A stretch of 64,000 nt of DNA. Source: Blastomyces gilchristii SLH14081. Lineage: Eukaryota > Ascomycota > Eurotiomycetes > Onygenales > Ajellomycetaceae. Below are positions 38,169 through 51,746 of this stretch, piece by piece (the stretch's first letter is position 1; each line of letters opens with the position of its first letter). The stretch covers positions 1,082,154-1,146,153 of the forward strand of contig NW_003101671.1 of the NCBI RefSeq assembly GCF_000003855.2. Reading direction: 5' to 3'. The translations under genes were made by a program, and so were the position numbers. A model generated the notes under the pieces. That model was not told where the DNA came from and did no database searches. It saw only the letters and a list, made by a program, of their open reading frames with translations.

Positions 38169-41100
38169 AGTGATTACAGTCACTGTGATAAGATTAATTA
38201 TCTTTTTATTATCTATCTTAATTGACAGAAAATCTTCTATTTCAATGAAGCTCAGATTCATTATTATACTTCTTAATCATATTACTTTGTATACAGCTTC
38301 ACTTAATATCACATATTCAGTCTTATTAGAGCTTAAGAATACACAGAGTTACTTGCTTAATCATTATGAAATCAGTGTGTTTCTCAATTTGAAGATGTAA
38401 CTGAATGTAGATTTACAATTATTATTTAACAGATCAGCTTAATTAGAATCTGTATATCTGACTCATATGTATATTATATTCAGAAATTCCTTCTCAGATC
38501 TCTTATCATCATTCTTTATATAGAATATATTAATCTCATATATTTCTTTCAAATATTGAATGATATGTAATAGAGTCTTTCATATTTTAGAGATGAGAGC
38601 AGTATTCTTCTACATCAGTAGAGATACTATGCAGGTGATATTCAGCTACAGCTTGATAGCTAAGTATTACAGATATTTAACACTATACTGAAATTGTTAC
38701 TTTATAAAATCACTTTCTTTTTCAGACATAGAGAAGTCATCTAGATATAGATTCTCATTTATAAGTATACAGATAGTAGTTATATTATCTAGATGAAAAT
38801 CTTCTATCAATTTATTAATATAATATTAAAGTGTTAATTTAATTTCACTCTCTATATATTTTACTTTCATTTCTAGATATTTTATGAGTTTCTTTAAGTC
38901 TTTGATCTCTAGTTTTTGCTGTAAAATGTCAATAAGTTAATCAGCATTCTTCAGAGTATTCATAAAGATATGAAGATCATTAACATATATAATCATATAC
39001 AGGTGTTTTCAGGCTGAATGCTTTCAAAGAGCAGAGTTATAAGAACTTGAGCTGAAGTCATTTTCTCACAGTATAGCTGTTAAGTAGTCATATTATATTT
39101 TAACAGCTGAATTCAATTTATATAGAGATTCTTCAACTGCATAGATAAGTATACACTGAGTTTCTTATTCAAAGTCTGTGAGTTATCTTATATAGACTGT
39201 TTTTTCTAATCTATTATACAGATATATCATTACTATATTCACTTACTGTAAAATTTAATCATACTTTGCAGTGATTATAAACATCATTTAATTTATTATA
39301 TCTGTAATTACAGAGATACAAGTCTTCTGATGAGTGTCTTTCTTTAATCAGTTATTATATATAATTTATTAAGATTTTTACAATATATTATTCTCATCAG
39401 CATTGAAATCATCAGAGTAATTCTTTTCAACAAATACTCAGTGATCAGATGTCACTGATTCATTATATAAGATATCAGAATATGAAATAAGTATTCAGAT
39501 CTTGCATCTCTCAAGATTAGATATTTTGTATTATATTAATTTCTTTTAATAATCTTCTATTCTTTCTGATCTACTCATAGCATTCTTGTGTAATTTTGAA
39601 AGAGAATCAGTAATAAGAGTGAGAGTGTAAGCTGTAAATATCTTCACTGACTGCATTTAATCTGTATTTATCAATTTAGAAATGTTAAAATTCTTCATCA
39701 AATAGATGATAGAAACAGTGTCAGTTGCTACAGTTGTAGTAGTTATAGTAATCTTTGATATTTCTTACACTTTTGTGAGAAAAATCACATCACTTATGTC
39801 AATAATTTTATCTGTTATAGAACTTCATAAGTAATAGATTGAATATCTGTAAAATCTGATAAGCTTATATAAATCAGCTCATGTGAACAACTTATTCAAC
39901 AGCTTCTGCAATTCATGAAGATGAATAAAAACATCAGTTTCAAGCTCATGAAAATATGTGATCTGCAGTGAGATATTTATCAATACTGAAAAAGAAATTG
40001 TATAAAGACTATGAACAGCTTCTTTGCTATCATTATCTGCAACTGCAGGTCAATACTTTTCATTATATAGAATTATAGATATGAGTGTATTATTTATGAT
40101 TGAAACAACTATTTTCAGAATGTCTGCTCAGAATTTCTTTAGAATCTTCTTATTAATAAGAACTGCTCTGATACAGATCATAATCATATGTATTTCATAC
40201 TCAGACACACTATCTTGATATGATGATTAAGAAGTAGTTGATTCTTATACTATGTTATAATTAATGAATAATGCTGTAATCTTCATAAATCTGAATATAT
40301 TATTAATATTGATTCTGATATATACTGATGCAGTAAAACCTAGATTCTTCATGAATTGAACTCAGTGTGTATAGTAATTATAAGCTTGATTCTTGATATA
40401 TAAGAAATAGATTCATCTATATCTGATCACATCATCTGTGATTAATATGTAATATTTATTACTCTGCTATAATTCAACAGAGTAATCTGTAAACTTACTC
40501 AATGTTCATTTATTATCTGTAAGATTGATATAAATCTGCTTCATTGAGTATATAGTCTGTGATATGAAGATGATTGAGTATTTATATATTATATCTACTT
40601 TAACACAGATATTGTAAAAGAAATTGATCTTAATATCTTTAACACAGATATCAGATAGTGAATTCTTTATCAATACTATAATAGCTTCTGTGTGTATATA
40701 TCTCAGATTAATATATCACTCCGTAAGTGTTTTTACAGTTGTAGATAATTCTTGATGTTGAGTTTGATTAATAGTGAAATCATTATTATCAATAGTAGTC
40801 ATGACTTTAGCATAGTTATTATTATATACATATGATTTTACTGTGATGTAGACTGCTTTAGACTTATAATATATATCAACTTCTGACATTTTTTCAACTA
40901 TTTTATAAATTGAGTTCTGAGATATACAGATTGCAGTGAAAATCACTTCACTTAATACTTTAATGATGAAATAGAATGAGGTGTTCAAGCTTGAAAGCTT
41001 ATATTAAAAACTATGATTCTTCAATCTGATAAATGATAATAGGTTGACTGTGAGATTGAGAATATAATGAATATTATAAATAGTGATATTCTCTTCTTCA

Positions 41101-41888
41101 GATTCTAGAAGAAGATTGCTGATCTCTTTAATATAGCTGTAATCTCTATCTACTGTATAAATCTTTATATTATCATTCTACATCTTTCACTGAATAAGAG
41201 ACTGCTTTTCATCTATTATGTGAAAACTTACACATATGTCAAGAAATCAAGACTTGCTTATTATATTAATAGTTGCTGAAAAAGCAATTACTGTGTTGAC
41301 AGCTGCAGATTATAAGATTATAAGATCAGAGAATTTCTTTTTCTTATTATCTTTATTCTTCTTTTTACTCTTTCACTTACTGTGTCTACTGATACTAATA
41401 TTATTACTATTATTCTTCTCAGATATAATAATATATTTCTTATTTAACTTATATTACTGTTCAGTAGTAAGTTCTGAATACAGATATTAATAAATGTTTT
41501 TTCAGTGTTATCTTGAACTGCATATCTCACATTTGAAACTGTGTGTGAATAATGTAGTAAGAGTTATAATAGTTGTATTAATTTACTAAGACTTAAAATG
41601 TTCATTCTTGAACTTGTTTATACAGTTTATCAACTGTTTCATGAGATTATTAATATTAATATTATGTATAGAGTTCTGATCAGATATGTAGAAATTATCT
41701 AAATATATCTTAATAAAAGACTTTTAATACTTCTTCAAATCAATAAGAAAGAGAGTGTAATAGAAGTCTTCTAAGTTATTTATCAATTTCTTATAATATA
41801 TAACTAGATAATAGAATCTTCTCTGAAATATCAGATAATTATTATCTCTGATATATAAGATAATCAATTCTTTCACAATATTCATATA
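38169..41888 (-). pseudogene. Copia-like pol, degraded (reverse transcriptase and more)
   Basis: On the complement, the reverse transcriptase active site reads YVND (38976-38987) preceded by LYMII and followed by LHIF. RNase H would lie to the left of it, and integrase to the right at about 39500-41000. A piece readable at 40988-40716 on the minus strand could be part of the upstream polyprotein but has no motif I recognise. Stops are frequent. Confidence 0.55.
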
Positions 41889-41901
41889 TTTCTCTGTAAG
41901 T

Positions 41902-42276
41902 TATTATTATTATTATTATTATTCTTTCATTATACTCATATGCAAGCGGAGCTTATGATGAGTCCTTGCATGATGTTAAATACAGGTCAAGTGTTAATTA
42001 TACAGGAGGAAATACAGGTGTTGAGATCATGCCAAGATAACAAGAACATAGAAAAATACAAAGAAGTGACAATTAGATACATGCGATGATAACTTCCCAG
42101 CCCAGGAATATAGAGTGATTCATTGAAGTGATTTGTACACCTCTGTATTTATTAGAAACCTGAGGTGCTTGAGTTCCAGATTTAATGTATCCCCTGCAGG
42201 TTTCGAACCCACATGCCTTGGTTTCTCACACCAAGGCTCTACCAGGTGGCTGCATTAATCATTCAGCCATCAGGGC
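41902..42276 (-). mobile_element. SINE copy 3, complete, minus strand
   Basis: 375 bp, the inverse of SINE copy 2, with a perfect 13-bp duplication TTTCTCTGTAAGT (41889-41901 and 42277-42289). The tRNA-like head lies at the right end; the B box is on the complement of 42199-42209. The tail is TTA repeats at 41902-41923. It differs from copy 2 at scattered positions but keeps CC and GG, so it has largely escaped the RIP-like mutation. Confidence 0.88.
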
Positions 42277-42421
42277 TTTCTCTGTAAGTGAGACAGCATA
42301 TTCAACTTCAATTCTTTCTTATAGTGTGACTGTATTATCTGACTCAAGAGTTTTAATGATTATATATACAGACTCTAATAAGAACTGTAATATACAGTGA
42401 TACAGTACTTTGATACAAATA

Positions 42422-42588
42422 TGTGATTCTAAGATTGCTTGAGTCAGCGTATGATTACAGGCGTACACCGGCTTCTTATATATCATACACTAAATTAATT
42501 AGTGACTGCTATGACCTCTTTACACTTATAAGCAAGTTCAGAAGCAGCTGTGTTATTATCTGATAATTGTATGTTCTTTCAAATCACA
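42422..42588 (-). repeat. Gypsy G3 3' LTR (167 bp)
   Basis: It starts TGTGATTC and ends AATCACA, with inverted ends. Same length as the copies at 51040-51206 and 28727-28893. Confidence 0.8.
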
Positions 42589-43098
42589 TTCTCTCTCATC
42601 AGATTCAGTCACACTTACATGATTATGTTATACACTCTAGCTTCATATAGATTAGCTCATCACTAGTGTTTTATAATTATGTAATCTATTTCTGATTCAG
42701 CTAGTATTCTGTGTACACTCTTACAAAGAAAACTTTCACTATATTATATTATTCATTCACTATCTTTTCTCATTCTTCAATCATCTTCTTCATCATCATC
42801 ATCATTGAATGCTATTATTATTTCATTCAAGATTTCTATCTCTTCTTCTGTTCAACTCTTTTCTATCTGTTCATCTATTGCATTATATGCATTTCTGGCA
42901 ATGATCTCTCATTCTCATAATAAGTGTCATTATAGTGCTCATATCAGGCAGTTCATTAGCAGTAAGTATAATGCATTGTGAAATGTGATTAGAACTTGTT
43001 TATCTTCTAATAATTATCAGAATATATTATTATAAATGACACATCTTCTTCATCTTCTTATATGTTCTCAATCATTTTTCTTCTCAGTAGGTTTCTGA

Positions 43099-44574
43099 TT
43101 GTGTTTTCTGACACAATTTTATATAAATGCAGATGCTGATATGTTTATTTTTATTTATATAGAATTTTCATATATTGACAGATCTGTGTCTGCTGATAAT
43201 AGTGAACTCAATATTAAATCATTGATTGAGAACTTGAAGAATGTGATAATAAAGAAATTGTCTGTATTATGTGTGACTGAGTCTCTTGTATCTCTCTCTG
43301 TCTCTTCTGCTACTTCTTCTTCTACTACTTCTTCTCAATCTTCTACACTTATCTCTGTATCTGATTCTCTCACTCTCACTACCTCTGTTTCTGCAATCCT
43401 CACTTCTGCTACTTCTGCTTTCTCTGATTTTACTGTCTCTGCTTTCATTATCAGCTCTTCTTATTTCAAGGAGATGTTGTATAGACTTAATAAATCATGT
43501 TTGTTAGTAAGTATACTTCTGTCTTTCTTACTGACTTCTAGAATAATTTATTGTATAAAGACTGTATATAATATAACTATCTGAAGCTCAGTTACAGATG
43601 CTGATTATTATATTTATTTTAAATATTTGTGATAAGACAATCATTTATTTATATCAGAGAATCATTTCTCTTCTCAACAGTATTAAGATTGTAAGTCTTT
43701 TTCTTTTCATCTTTTCTTTCTAACACTGATTTTTCTGTTCTTAGAGAAAATCATTATGAATTTTACTGTGCATGAAGTCATGATATTCACAGATATTAAG
43801 AAACTTTTCATAACTGTTAAATTCAATATTGTAAGTATATTCACTCTGATGAATATCTTCAGAATAATTAACTCATATCAGTCTATTCTTTAACATTTGT
43901 TATCTGACTTCATGATGCAGATGAAGAATATCTGTGTTTTCAGAAATGAGAATGCAGATGTTGTACTCTTTTACACTTATAGATATAAGGCTTGTACACC
44001 TTGTCTGAGATATTATTGTGAAAATAAGTTATTCACATACTATGTTCTGATTTCTATATTCTCTCATATCTCTCTCTCTCTTTCTGAGAAGCCTTGTGTG
44101 TGTTGTAATTACACATACAATTCTAAGATCAGTGAGTGTTTATTCAGTAATTATTATCTCTGCTTTTACAGTTTTGTATACTAATAATAGTTCTTAGTTA
44201 CTTCAGCATCACAGGCTATTTTAATTAAAGATGATAACATCACTGAGACTACTCTCTCTCACTCTTAAGCTTCTTCTATTGCTTTCTCTCCCTCTTCTGT
44301 GAGAAAGGTTGTGTGTATATTGAGTTGTAAGTGTTTGACCTCAGATAGCTTCTGCTGTTATTTATTCAGTTCTGCATCTTCTTCTTCTGTTTCTTCTGTC
44401 TTCATTCTCTCTGCTCTGACTTCTGATTCTGCAGGTTCTGTGCTCTTCTTCAATTTTTCTATATATATATGTACACATTTCTATATTAGCATTTCAGCCA
44501 ATCTTGTGATAAATGACATTAATGTTATATACAGAGCAGTAGAGAAATCAGAGATATACACAGTATTGTTATAA
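43099..44574 (+). pseudogene. Possible spliced cysteine/serine-rich gene, antisense to Gypsy G3
   Basis: Three plus-strand open pieces (43099-43584, 43897-44184, 44299-44574) lie between the integrase and the 3' LTR of G3, opposite to its direction. The first has a long Ser/Thr-rich stretch (about 43290-43450). The second has a cysteine array, CTPCLRYYC then PCVCCNYTYNSKISEC, reminiscent of small fungal cysteine-array domains such as DUF3716 (from memory, not searched). Intron-like segments fit fungal rules: 43831-43920 (GTAAGT, CTGAC, CAG) and 43691-43744 (GTAAGT, CTAAC, TTAG). Reading frames do not all join cleanly, so it is either decayed or misjudged. Function unknown. Confidence 0.4.
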
Positions 44575-45281
44575 GAGCAGCTTGCAGCTCTTGAATTTCT
44601 TACAGATCTTGAGTTTTGAGATTTTCTTTGTTTTGAATGTTTTTCAGATGATGTGGTGTTGAAAATAGATTAAATATGTGATATATAAAAATGAATGAAG
44701 TGTATATGATAATATTTGTCTTTTACAGCTGATTCTTACAGTTGATAATTAATTCATTATCTCTTTTCTTTTCTTACACTTTTTCTTTATCTGCTAGTCA
44801 CTACTCTTATATGATCTCTATATAATATAGTGTTCAGTGACTAGATTCAGCAGCTTTCAACTTTTATAATTCTATCTCATATATTATACTGTCTCTCTTC
44901 ACTTACTTAGATCACTATAGTAAACAGCTCATCAAAACTAATCTTATCTGATCTCTGAGTGTTCTCAGAGATTGAGATGACTTGATCTTATATATCTGTG
45001 AATATTTCAGATAGTTCATTCTCTATGATCTCTGCAATTGAACTGGTGTAAATAGTTAAATTTAACTCTGAATTTCTTTTTCTTCTGTGATCTGACTTAT
45101 ATATAAGTCTGTTACTTTAAGACTGCTCTTTATCATGTTACACTCACTGTCTGCAGTGTGTTATTATACAACTGACTATAGTCTTATTACTTATTGAAGT
45201 GTGATATTTATCTGATTTCTTCATTACTTCTCATTCTTTTCTTATAATTATGAAAAGATTGAAATAAGTGAGATTATCTGA

Positions 45282-45289
45282 TTTATAAG
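45282..45289. repeat. 8-bp target duplication of hAT copy 1, left
   Basis: TTTATAAG here and CTTATAAG at 45795-45802, seven of eight identical; the difference is C/T. Confidence 0.65.
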
Positions 45290-45794
45290 TAGACTGGCCG
45301 CCGGGACCATGAATTTCACGTTTGGTTCCATTTGGTCTGGTCCCATACATTTCTTGGCGTGAATCCCGCTGGGACTGGCTATCAAAAAAACATGTAAAGT
45401 GACTATATATCAGATCTTAAAATGGAACCATGACTTGAAAAAATGAGAAAGTGGTTCCATTTGGTCCCATTCAGTCCCGTTCTTGACATAAAGTTACTAT
45501 TTTTAGACATTTTAAGGTTTTTTTTAGACTATTTTTAATTTTTTAAAAAGTAACGCTTTTTGATAATGCTCAAATGAGATTTAAAGTCATTTAAAGCAAT
45601 AAAAATAATTTAAATTGAGAAGTGAAAATCATGGTCCCATTTGGAAAATGTGACAAGAGTAGACAGTAAGTCTCACTGGGACAGTATGGAACTACTATCT
45701 AATGTTAAAACCGTGTAATGGGATCAGTCGAATTGGTAATGAGACTATCAAAAAATCTGGTCCTGGTCCCAGACACGGTCACACGTCCAGTCTA
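45290..45794. mobile_element. hAT-type miniature element, copy 1 (505 bp)
   Basis: It starts TAGACTGGCCG and ends CGTCCAGTCTA, so the outer 8 bp are inverted repeats. Eight-bp duplications and TAG...CTA ends are hallmarks of hAT DNA transposons. It has no coding capacity, so it would need a transposase elsewhere. It is rich in GGTCC and CCC words, showing it escaped the mutation that hit Gypsy G3 around it, and it inserted into G3. Confidence 0.8.
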
Positions 45795-46386
45795 CTTATA
45801 AGTGTCTATGATTTCTCTTACTTTGTGAGACTTTTCAATTATAAGTCTCTTCTTTTTCAATGCTGATAATAGTGCTGTGAATAACTATAATTCACTCAGA
45901 TCTTGCATCTTTGCTTTTATAAGTTATGAATCATTTATTAAGTTATATAAGATCTATCTCTCTGATTCTTTCAATGTATATGTTCTTAGAGAATGTGATT
46001 TGAGTATTTTATATGACTTAAATCATCTAGATTGAAACTTCTCAGAACTCTTATTATATATAAGAACTTACATTCTTATCTTGAGACTTAATTTCTTAAA
46101 CTAGTGAGTCTCATATTCTTTTTAATTGAATTGCTCAGTTCAGGAGTAACTTGTTAGCTTTTGCATGTATATGACTGATCTCTTTCAATCTTGATTCTAT
46201 ATCTGTGACTATTGTGTCTATAACTGCTACTACTGTATTCATAACTGCTGTTCTCTCTCTCATCTTTTTCAAAGCATTCTTCAGAATGTGTGAATGCAGT
46301 TCATACAACAGATAGAATAATAAACACTTGATGACTGTATACTGTTAAATTCATGTGATTAATAGTGCCTGTCTGAGATATTCATC

Positions 46387-46629
46387 TTATAGTTTCATAG
46401 ACTTACTCACTAGATATTTTATCAGTATGTTGTTCAAGATTTCATTCAAGTATTTCATCTTTCTGTTTATCTGCAGATGATATAGTGTTGTTCTACAATA
46501 TCTTGTCTGTAACTGACTTATAAAATGCCTTATCACTTCTTCTACAAGGTTTGCATCATTATCAGTTAGAATCTCATGCAGTATTTTATAGTTGATATAG
46601 ATCTTATTATATAGAAACTTCATCATCAT
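46387..46629 (-). pseudogene. Gypsy G3 integrase core, degraded
   Basis: The 80-residue open piece contains LTDNDANLVEEVIRHFI, the DNG-type second catalytic aspartate region, and YHLQINRKMKYLNEIL, matching the YHPQTNGxVERLN motif around the catalytic glutamate. The glutamate of that motif is a lysine here (E to K, a G-to-A change), so it would be inactive. Confidence 0.8.
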
Positions 46630-46639
46630 CTTCTCTATT

Positions 46640-49600
46640 ATCTCTGAAACTGCTTTTATAACTGATTAGTCAGTAGTGTAATTAATAGCAGTGATTATTC
46701 ATTAATTTTTATTTAACATTTGTGATAATATATCTATAAGATTCATTTCTCATTATTCAAATAATTGTATTATACACTTCATCTGATGTTATACTTTCTC
46801 ACATTCTAATTCTTTTCTAGATTCTTTTATAACCTGACAATTTAAGCACTTGTGAGTGTATATCTGAATGTTCTCAGCCATGCTTGATTAGTATACTCTT
46901 GATTTAAGTACACTTATAAGTTCAGAACTTTCTAAGTGACTGAATTTCTTATGCATGTGAGCTATCAAGTCACATCTAAATGAAGATTCTAGATAGAGAG
47001 CTTCTGCATATTCTAGATCACAGTAAAGCATAACATCATTTTTCAATTTTCTCAGCTTGAAGTTCAGAAGCATCTCTTCTACTACTCTTATAAGATACTT
47101 ATCATTTAACATCTTGTCATTCTCTAAGTAAGAGATTATAATGTTTACTTATTCTGATTTCTTACACTCTCTCAGTGTGTTTAATGTGAACTTCTCTTAT
47201 ATCTGATTCACAGAACTCTCATTCATGAAATCAGATCTATGACTGATTACATCAGATATTACAGCATTCAATTTCTTTCAATATTTGATATGAAGATTAT
47301 ATACTTGAAACTCTGAAATTTAACATACTAAGTGTTTGAAAGATTTTATTATCAATTATAGATAGATAAGACTTTTATGATTCATAATCACTGTTATTGT
47401 ATGTCTGTTATCAATATATCTATCTCATAACATCAGTGTATGCTTGATTACTAGCAATTTCTTTTCATATACTGAGTAATTAAGCTTGACATCTGATAGT
47501 TTTCTATCATCATATGTCACTGAGTGCAGCTTGCTGTTCTTGCTCATCTGTAGACAAGTATCTCTGATAGCTTATTTAGATATATCTGTCTTGATATAGA
47601 AAAATTTATCATGATCTGATTGAATAAGCACTGAGAATATTATTACACATTCTCTCAGTGTGAGAAAAGTCTCTTTGCACATAGTATTTCAGATAATTAA
47701 ATAAAACTTCTTCTTTCACAGATTTATATCTGTTTCTCTTAAGAGATCTGAGAGTGATGTAAATATTTATATAAAATTCTTGATAAATCTACAGTAATAT
47801 AAGACCAACTTAAGAAACTATTATACATGATATACATTTCTCAGTCATGATTAATTTGCTATAATATTCAATTTCTCTGAGATGAGATATATACAGTCAT
47901 CACTTACTACATATTCTACAAACTTTAACTCTTTCATTTTAAATATACACTTTGTTAATTTAACATAGAGCTTATACTCTGTCAGAGTTGTAAGCACTTC
48001 ATCAAGATACTTCAGATATTCATTATATAAGTTTGAAAAGACTAGAATATCATTAAGATATATAAGATATGAGATTTCATTCTATTTATGAAGAATTATA
48101 TTTATCATCATTTAAAAGATGATAAGCACATTTATCAGACTAAATAATATTATCAGAAATTCAAACTTTTCTTATTATATATTAAACATGATTTATAAAA
48201 CTGACAGTTTATCTATACAGATCTGTCAGTAGTCTGAGAGAAGATTGATCTTTGATAGATATTAGATGTTTTTAACTGTATTCAACTGTTGTTGAATCTA
48301 TAGTAATAAATATTCATTCTTGATTATAAGCTTATTAAGTGCTTGATAATTAATACATATCTGTCACTTCTCACCTGTCTTTTTCATAAATAGAACTGGA
48401 AAGTCTCACATACTTGATAAGAATTGTATGAGATTATATTCTAGAAGATCTGTAATCTGACACTTCTGTTCTTTGAGATGTATTTATGACAGAAGATACA
48501 CATTCTGATTGACTGATTTTGCATTCTCTGTGTCAATCTCATATATAAATTCTTGTTTCAGCTGCAATTTCAGTGAAAGATCTGTTTAGAAGATCTTTTC
48601 ATACTTCTTCAGAAGCTTCTTCATATGCTTATTCTCTTATATATTCTTTATCTTGATTTTCTCTGCTTTCAGATTCTGTATAATATACAGAATGCTTTCA
48701 GATGAGGTCTTGTAAATCATTCTCTTTACTTATTAATGTATAAGCAGATTTAATTCTTCTATATCAGAGATGTGAAATGTTCTTCTTATATCAGTTGATA
48801 GAATTGTATGAACTGTTTTCTTTCTATCAGTTAACTGTATATAATATGTACATCATTGAATTTGTGAATTAAATCTTTGAAATTAATCAAGTTCAAGAAT
48901 AAGATTATATTTCACATTCTGCAGCTCTCACACTCAAATATAGTAAGATTATTCTTCAAAGTACAAGAGAACTCTTACTCTTGCAGGTGATATCAAATAT
49001 CAGTTATCAGATAATCTTATATATTGAGAATTCTTCACTCAGCAGACCTCTTTCAGTCTTCAGATTATATAATCATTAATATATTATGTAGAAGCTTCTG
49101 TGTTTACTAATACTTTTACAGTCATCTCTCAATTCTTACTCAAGTGTCTCTTATACATTAACATTTCAGATCTTAAGACATTGAGATGAGTATTTACTTC
49201 ATTCTCACTCACATCTTAGTCAGAAGCCTGCTTTCTCTTAATATTCATAGAATTCAGAGAGTCTTCTAACACAGACATCTCTTTCATTTTGAAGACTTTT
49301 TATAGAATATCAGTGAGTGTCTCTGAGCTCACTAATTCTACTAGTTTTTTAACTCTCCTACTTTTCTTGACTATATATACTGTGTGTAATCTTTTATATC
49401 ATGATTTTAATATTTACAGTTACAGTAAGCTTAATACTCATAATATCAAGATTTTCACTCAGAGAATTTCTTTTTTGAGAGATTTAATACTTTAGTAATA
49501 ATATTTATATCTAGATTTATCACATTCAGATATATAACTTATATTATAGAAGTCTGATTACTTATTCTCTACTGAGATATACTCAATTGCAGTATTTTCT

Positions 49601-51039
49601 ATTATAATTAACTTACTTATTTCTGTACAATGAGAATATTGTATACTTCTTTCATTATATCTGATTATAAGATTAAGCATTTTCATTTCACTCTTAACTC
49701 AGATGTAAGATTATGAATGAAAATCTATAAATAGAAAGATGTTGAAAGCTCTTCATTCAATGTAAGATAGTATAAACTGAAGTGTGTGAAGTATAATGTA
49801 AGATTACTCACTTATCTATACTCAGTGAAGTATTTATAATACTTATCTTATATATTCACTTTCTCAAAGTTATGCAAGATTCATTTGAAAAACTCATTTC
49901 ATATTTATAAGAATGAATATTGCTTCAGATCTGTGAGATTTATCTTTTTATTAATTATTTATAATAACTTTGCTTTTCTGTATAGAAATACAGCAGATCT
50001 TAAAACTTGTTAAAATTTCATTAACTGTCTGTCTGTGAATTTACATTTAATCTGATAATATAATTACATCTGACTTAGTCAGCTGATTACAGCATTATTT
50101 TTTCAATTATTATTAAAGCTTGATAACTTCAGCAGATCTTCTGACTTGATATATCTTATACTCAGATTCTTATTCTGCATAGTAATCTTCAATGATGTAT
50201 ACACTTCTGAAGAGATTATAAATAATTATAATAAGATCTTCAGATTCAGTGTAGTTATCTATCTGTGTAAATATTTAATCTCTCACTACAGGTCTAAGAT
50301 CTGATTTTCTCTATTCTTATTGTTGATGATGATTGCATCAGTGAAGCTCTTCATAGTAAATACTTAATCTACAGCAAATGTCAATTGTTATTTGACTTTC
50401 ATCTCAGTCTGTCACTGTATATACAAGGCCTTAATTTCATTTAGAATTCTTGTATGTGTACAGAGCTTTGATTCTGATTTAGTAGTTTCAGCTGCTTTTC
50501 TTACTACTTTAAGTAAACTCTCTGAGAGATTCTGCATATCTTTCAATTCAGATAGCAGAGAAGAGTGTTATTTATATTAACTAGAGAAGATATTCATTTC
50601 AGTAATTTCTCATTGATTATACAATGTCTATTATTATATTACTATATCATTATATTACTATATTATTATATTGCTATATCATTATATCACTATATCATTA
50701 TGTGATTTCTATTGTTATTGTATAACTTCAGTAATAATCATCTCTCTCTTTTATCTCTCTGAATGAAGAGCAGTCTTCTTTGAATCTGATTCATCACTCT
50801 CATCTCTTTTCTCACATCTTATCTGTTTATATACATGACATTCATCTGAGTGTGAAGTTTTCTCTCAATAAGTGAAGCAGTATTAATCAGATACTCTTTC
50901 ACTTATCATTCTTTATACACTATCTTTTGAGACATTCTAGAATCACACTGACATAATAACTATAAATCACTTTATAAACAGAATTATCATGCTCTGAAGA
51001 AGTTTGCACTTCTCATCAGTTTTTAGACATGCTATCAGA
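46640..51039 (-). pseudogene. Gypsy G3 gag-pol upstream part, degraded
   Basis: The reverse transcriptase active site on the complement of 48049-48060 reads YLNDILVFS (family: YLDDILVFS). A piece at 47112-46888 (MLNDKYLIRVVEEMLLNFKL) fits the RNase H to integrase linker region. Gag should lie at about 49300-51000 but is not recognisable. Stops throughout. Confidence 0.6.
50632..50702. repeat. Imperfect AT tandem repeat
   Basis: Units of roughly 9-10 bp based on TATTACTATATCAT repeat about seven times. Low-complexity DNA inside Gypsy G3. Confidence 0.7.
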
Positions 51040-51206
51040 TGTGATTCAAAGATTGCTTGAGTCAGTGTATGATTACAGACATATACTGACTTCTTATATA
51101 TTATACACTAAATTAATTAGTGGCTGCTATGGCCTCTTTACACTTGTAAGTAAGTTCGGAAGCAGCCGCGTTATTATCTGACAGTCATACATTCTTCCGA
51201 ATCACA
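51040..51206 (-). repeat. Gypsy G3 5' LTR (167 bp)
   Basis: It starts TGTGATTC and ends GAATCACA, perfect 8-bp inverted ends. The right half keeps several CG dinucleotides. Confidence 0.8.
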
Positions 51207-51738
51207 AATGCTTTATTTTTCAGTATTTAATATATCTTAACTGATGTCTTCTGAACAGACTTATTAATTTTTCATAAGAATGTCAGATTCACTGATGACT
51301 TCAGTGTCTGTAAGAATTTCTGTATATCAGATCTTATAGTTATTATTATTAAATATGATTACAGTTTTAATATTCATGACTTTTTAAACATTCTTTTAAT
51401 ATTCACAGATCTCAGATTTGAAATTATCTGCTACAGAGATAACTACTCAATACATGCTTATTCTGTTACAGAATGCTATTAGATTATTAAATATTATTAA
51501 TATTATATTATCTGAACTTATTTTAAATATAATACTTGTATATCACACTTCTGTACATGTTACTTATAAGCTTGAGATACTATTATCTGACTTATAATTT
51601 ACTCTACTATTTACAGATGACTTCATGATCTCTTCTATAACTTCTGTATATTATATAGTATCTATTTTCTCTGATTCTTCATCAATAGATATCTGAGTGT
51701 AAGAATATAAATGTAAAGTTCTTCTTCTATCACTCTGT
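51207..51738. other. AT-rich remnant, probably the Copia-like element
   Basis: Mutated sequence between Gypsy G3 and hAT copy 2. No motif recognised; assigned to the Copia-like element by position only. Confidence 0.4.
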
Positions 51739-51746
51739 GATGTAGA

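Larger units (their letters stand above)
42422..51206 (-). mobile_element. Gypsy G3, complete minus-strand Gypsy element with very short LTRs
   Basis: An 8.8-kb element between two 167-bp LTRs (42422-42588 and 51040-51206). On the minus strand it has an RT active site near 48049-48060 (YLNDILVFS) and an integrase end at 46629-46387. About 3.8 kb lies between integrase and the 3' LTR, much more than usual, and holds plus-strand open frames. A 4-bp AAAT at both flanks may be the target duplication, but it is not decisive. Confidence 0.78.

Noticed and set aside
41236..41490. Leucine/phenylalanine-rich membrane-like open frame
   Set aside because: It is an artefact of T-rich mutated Copia-like sequence read on the opposite strand.
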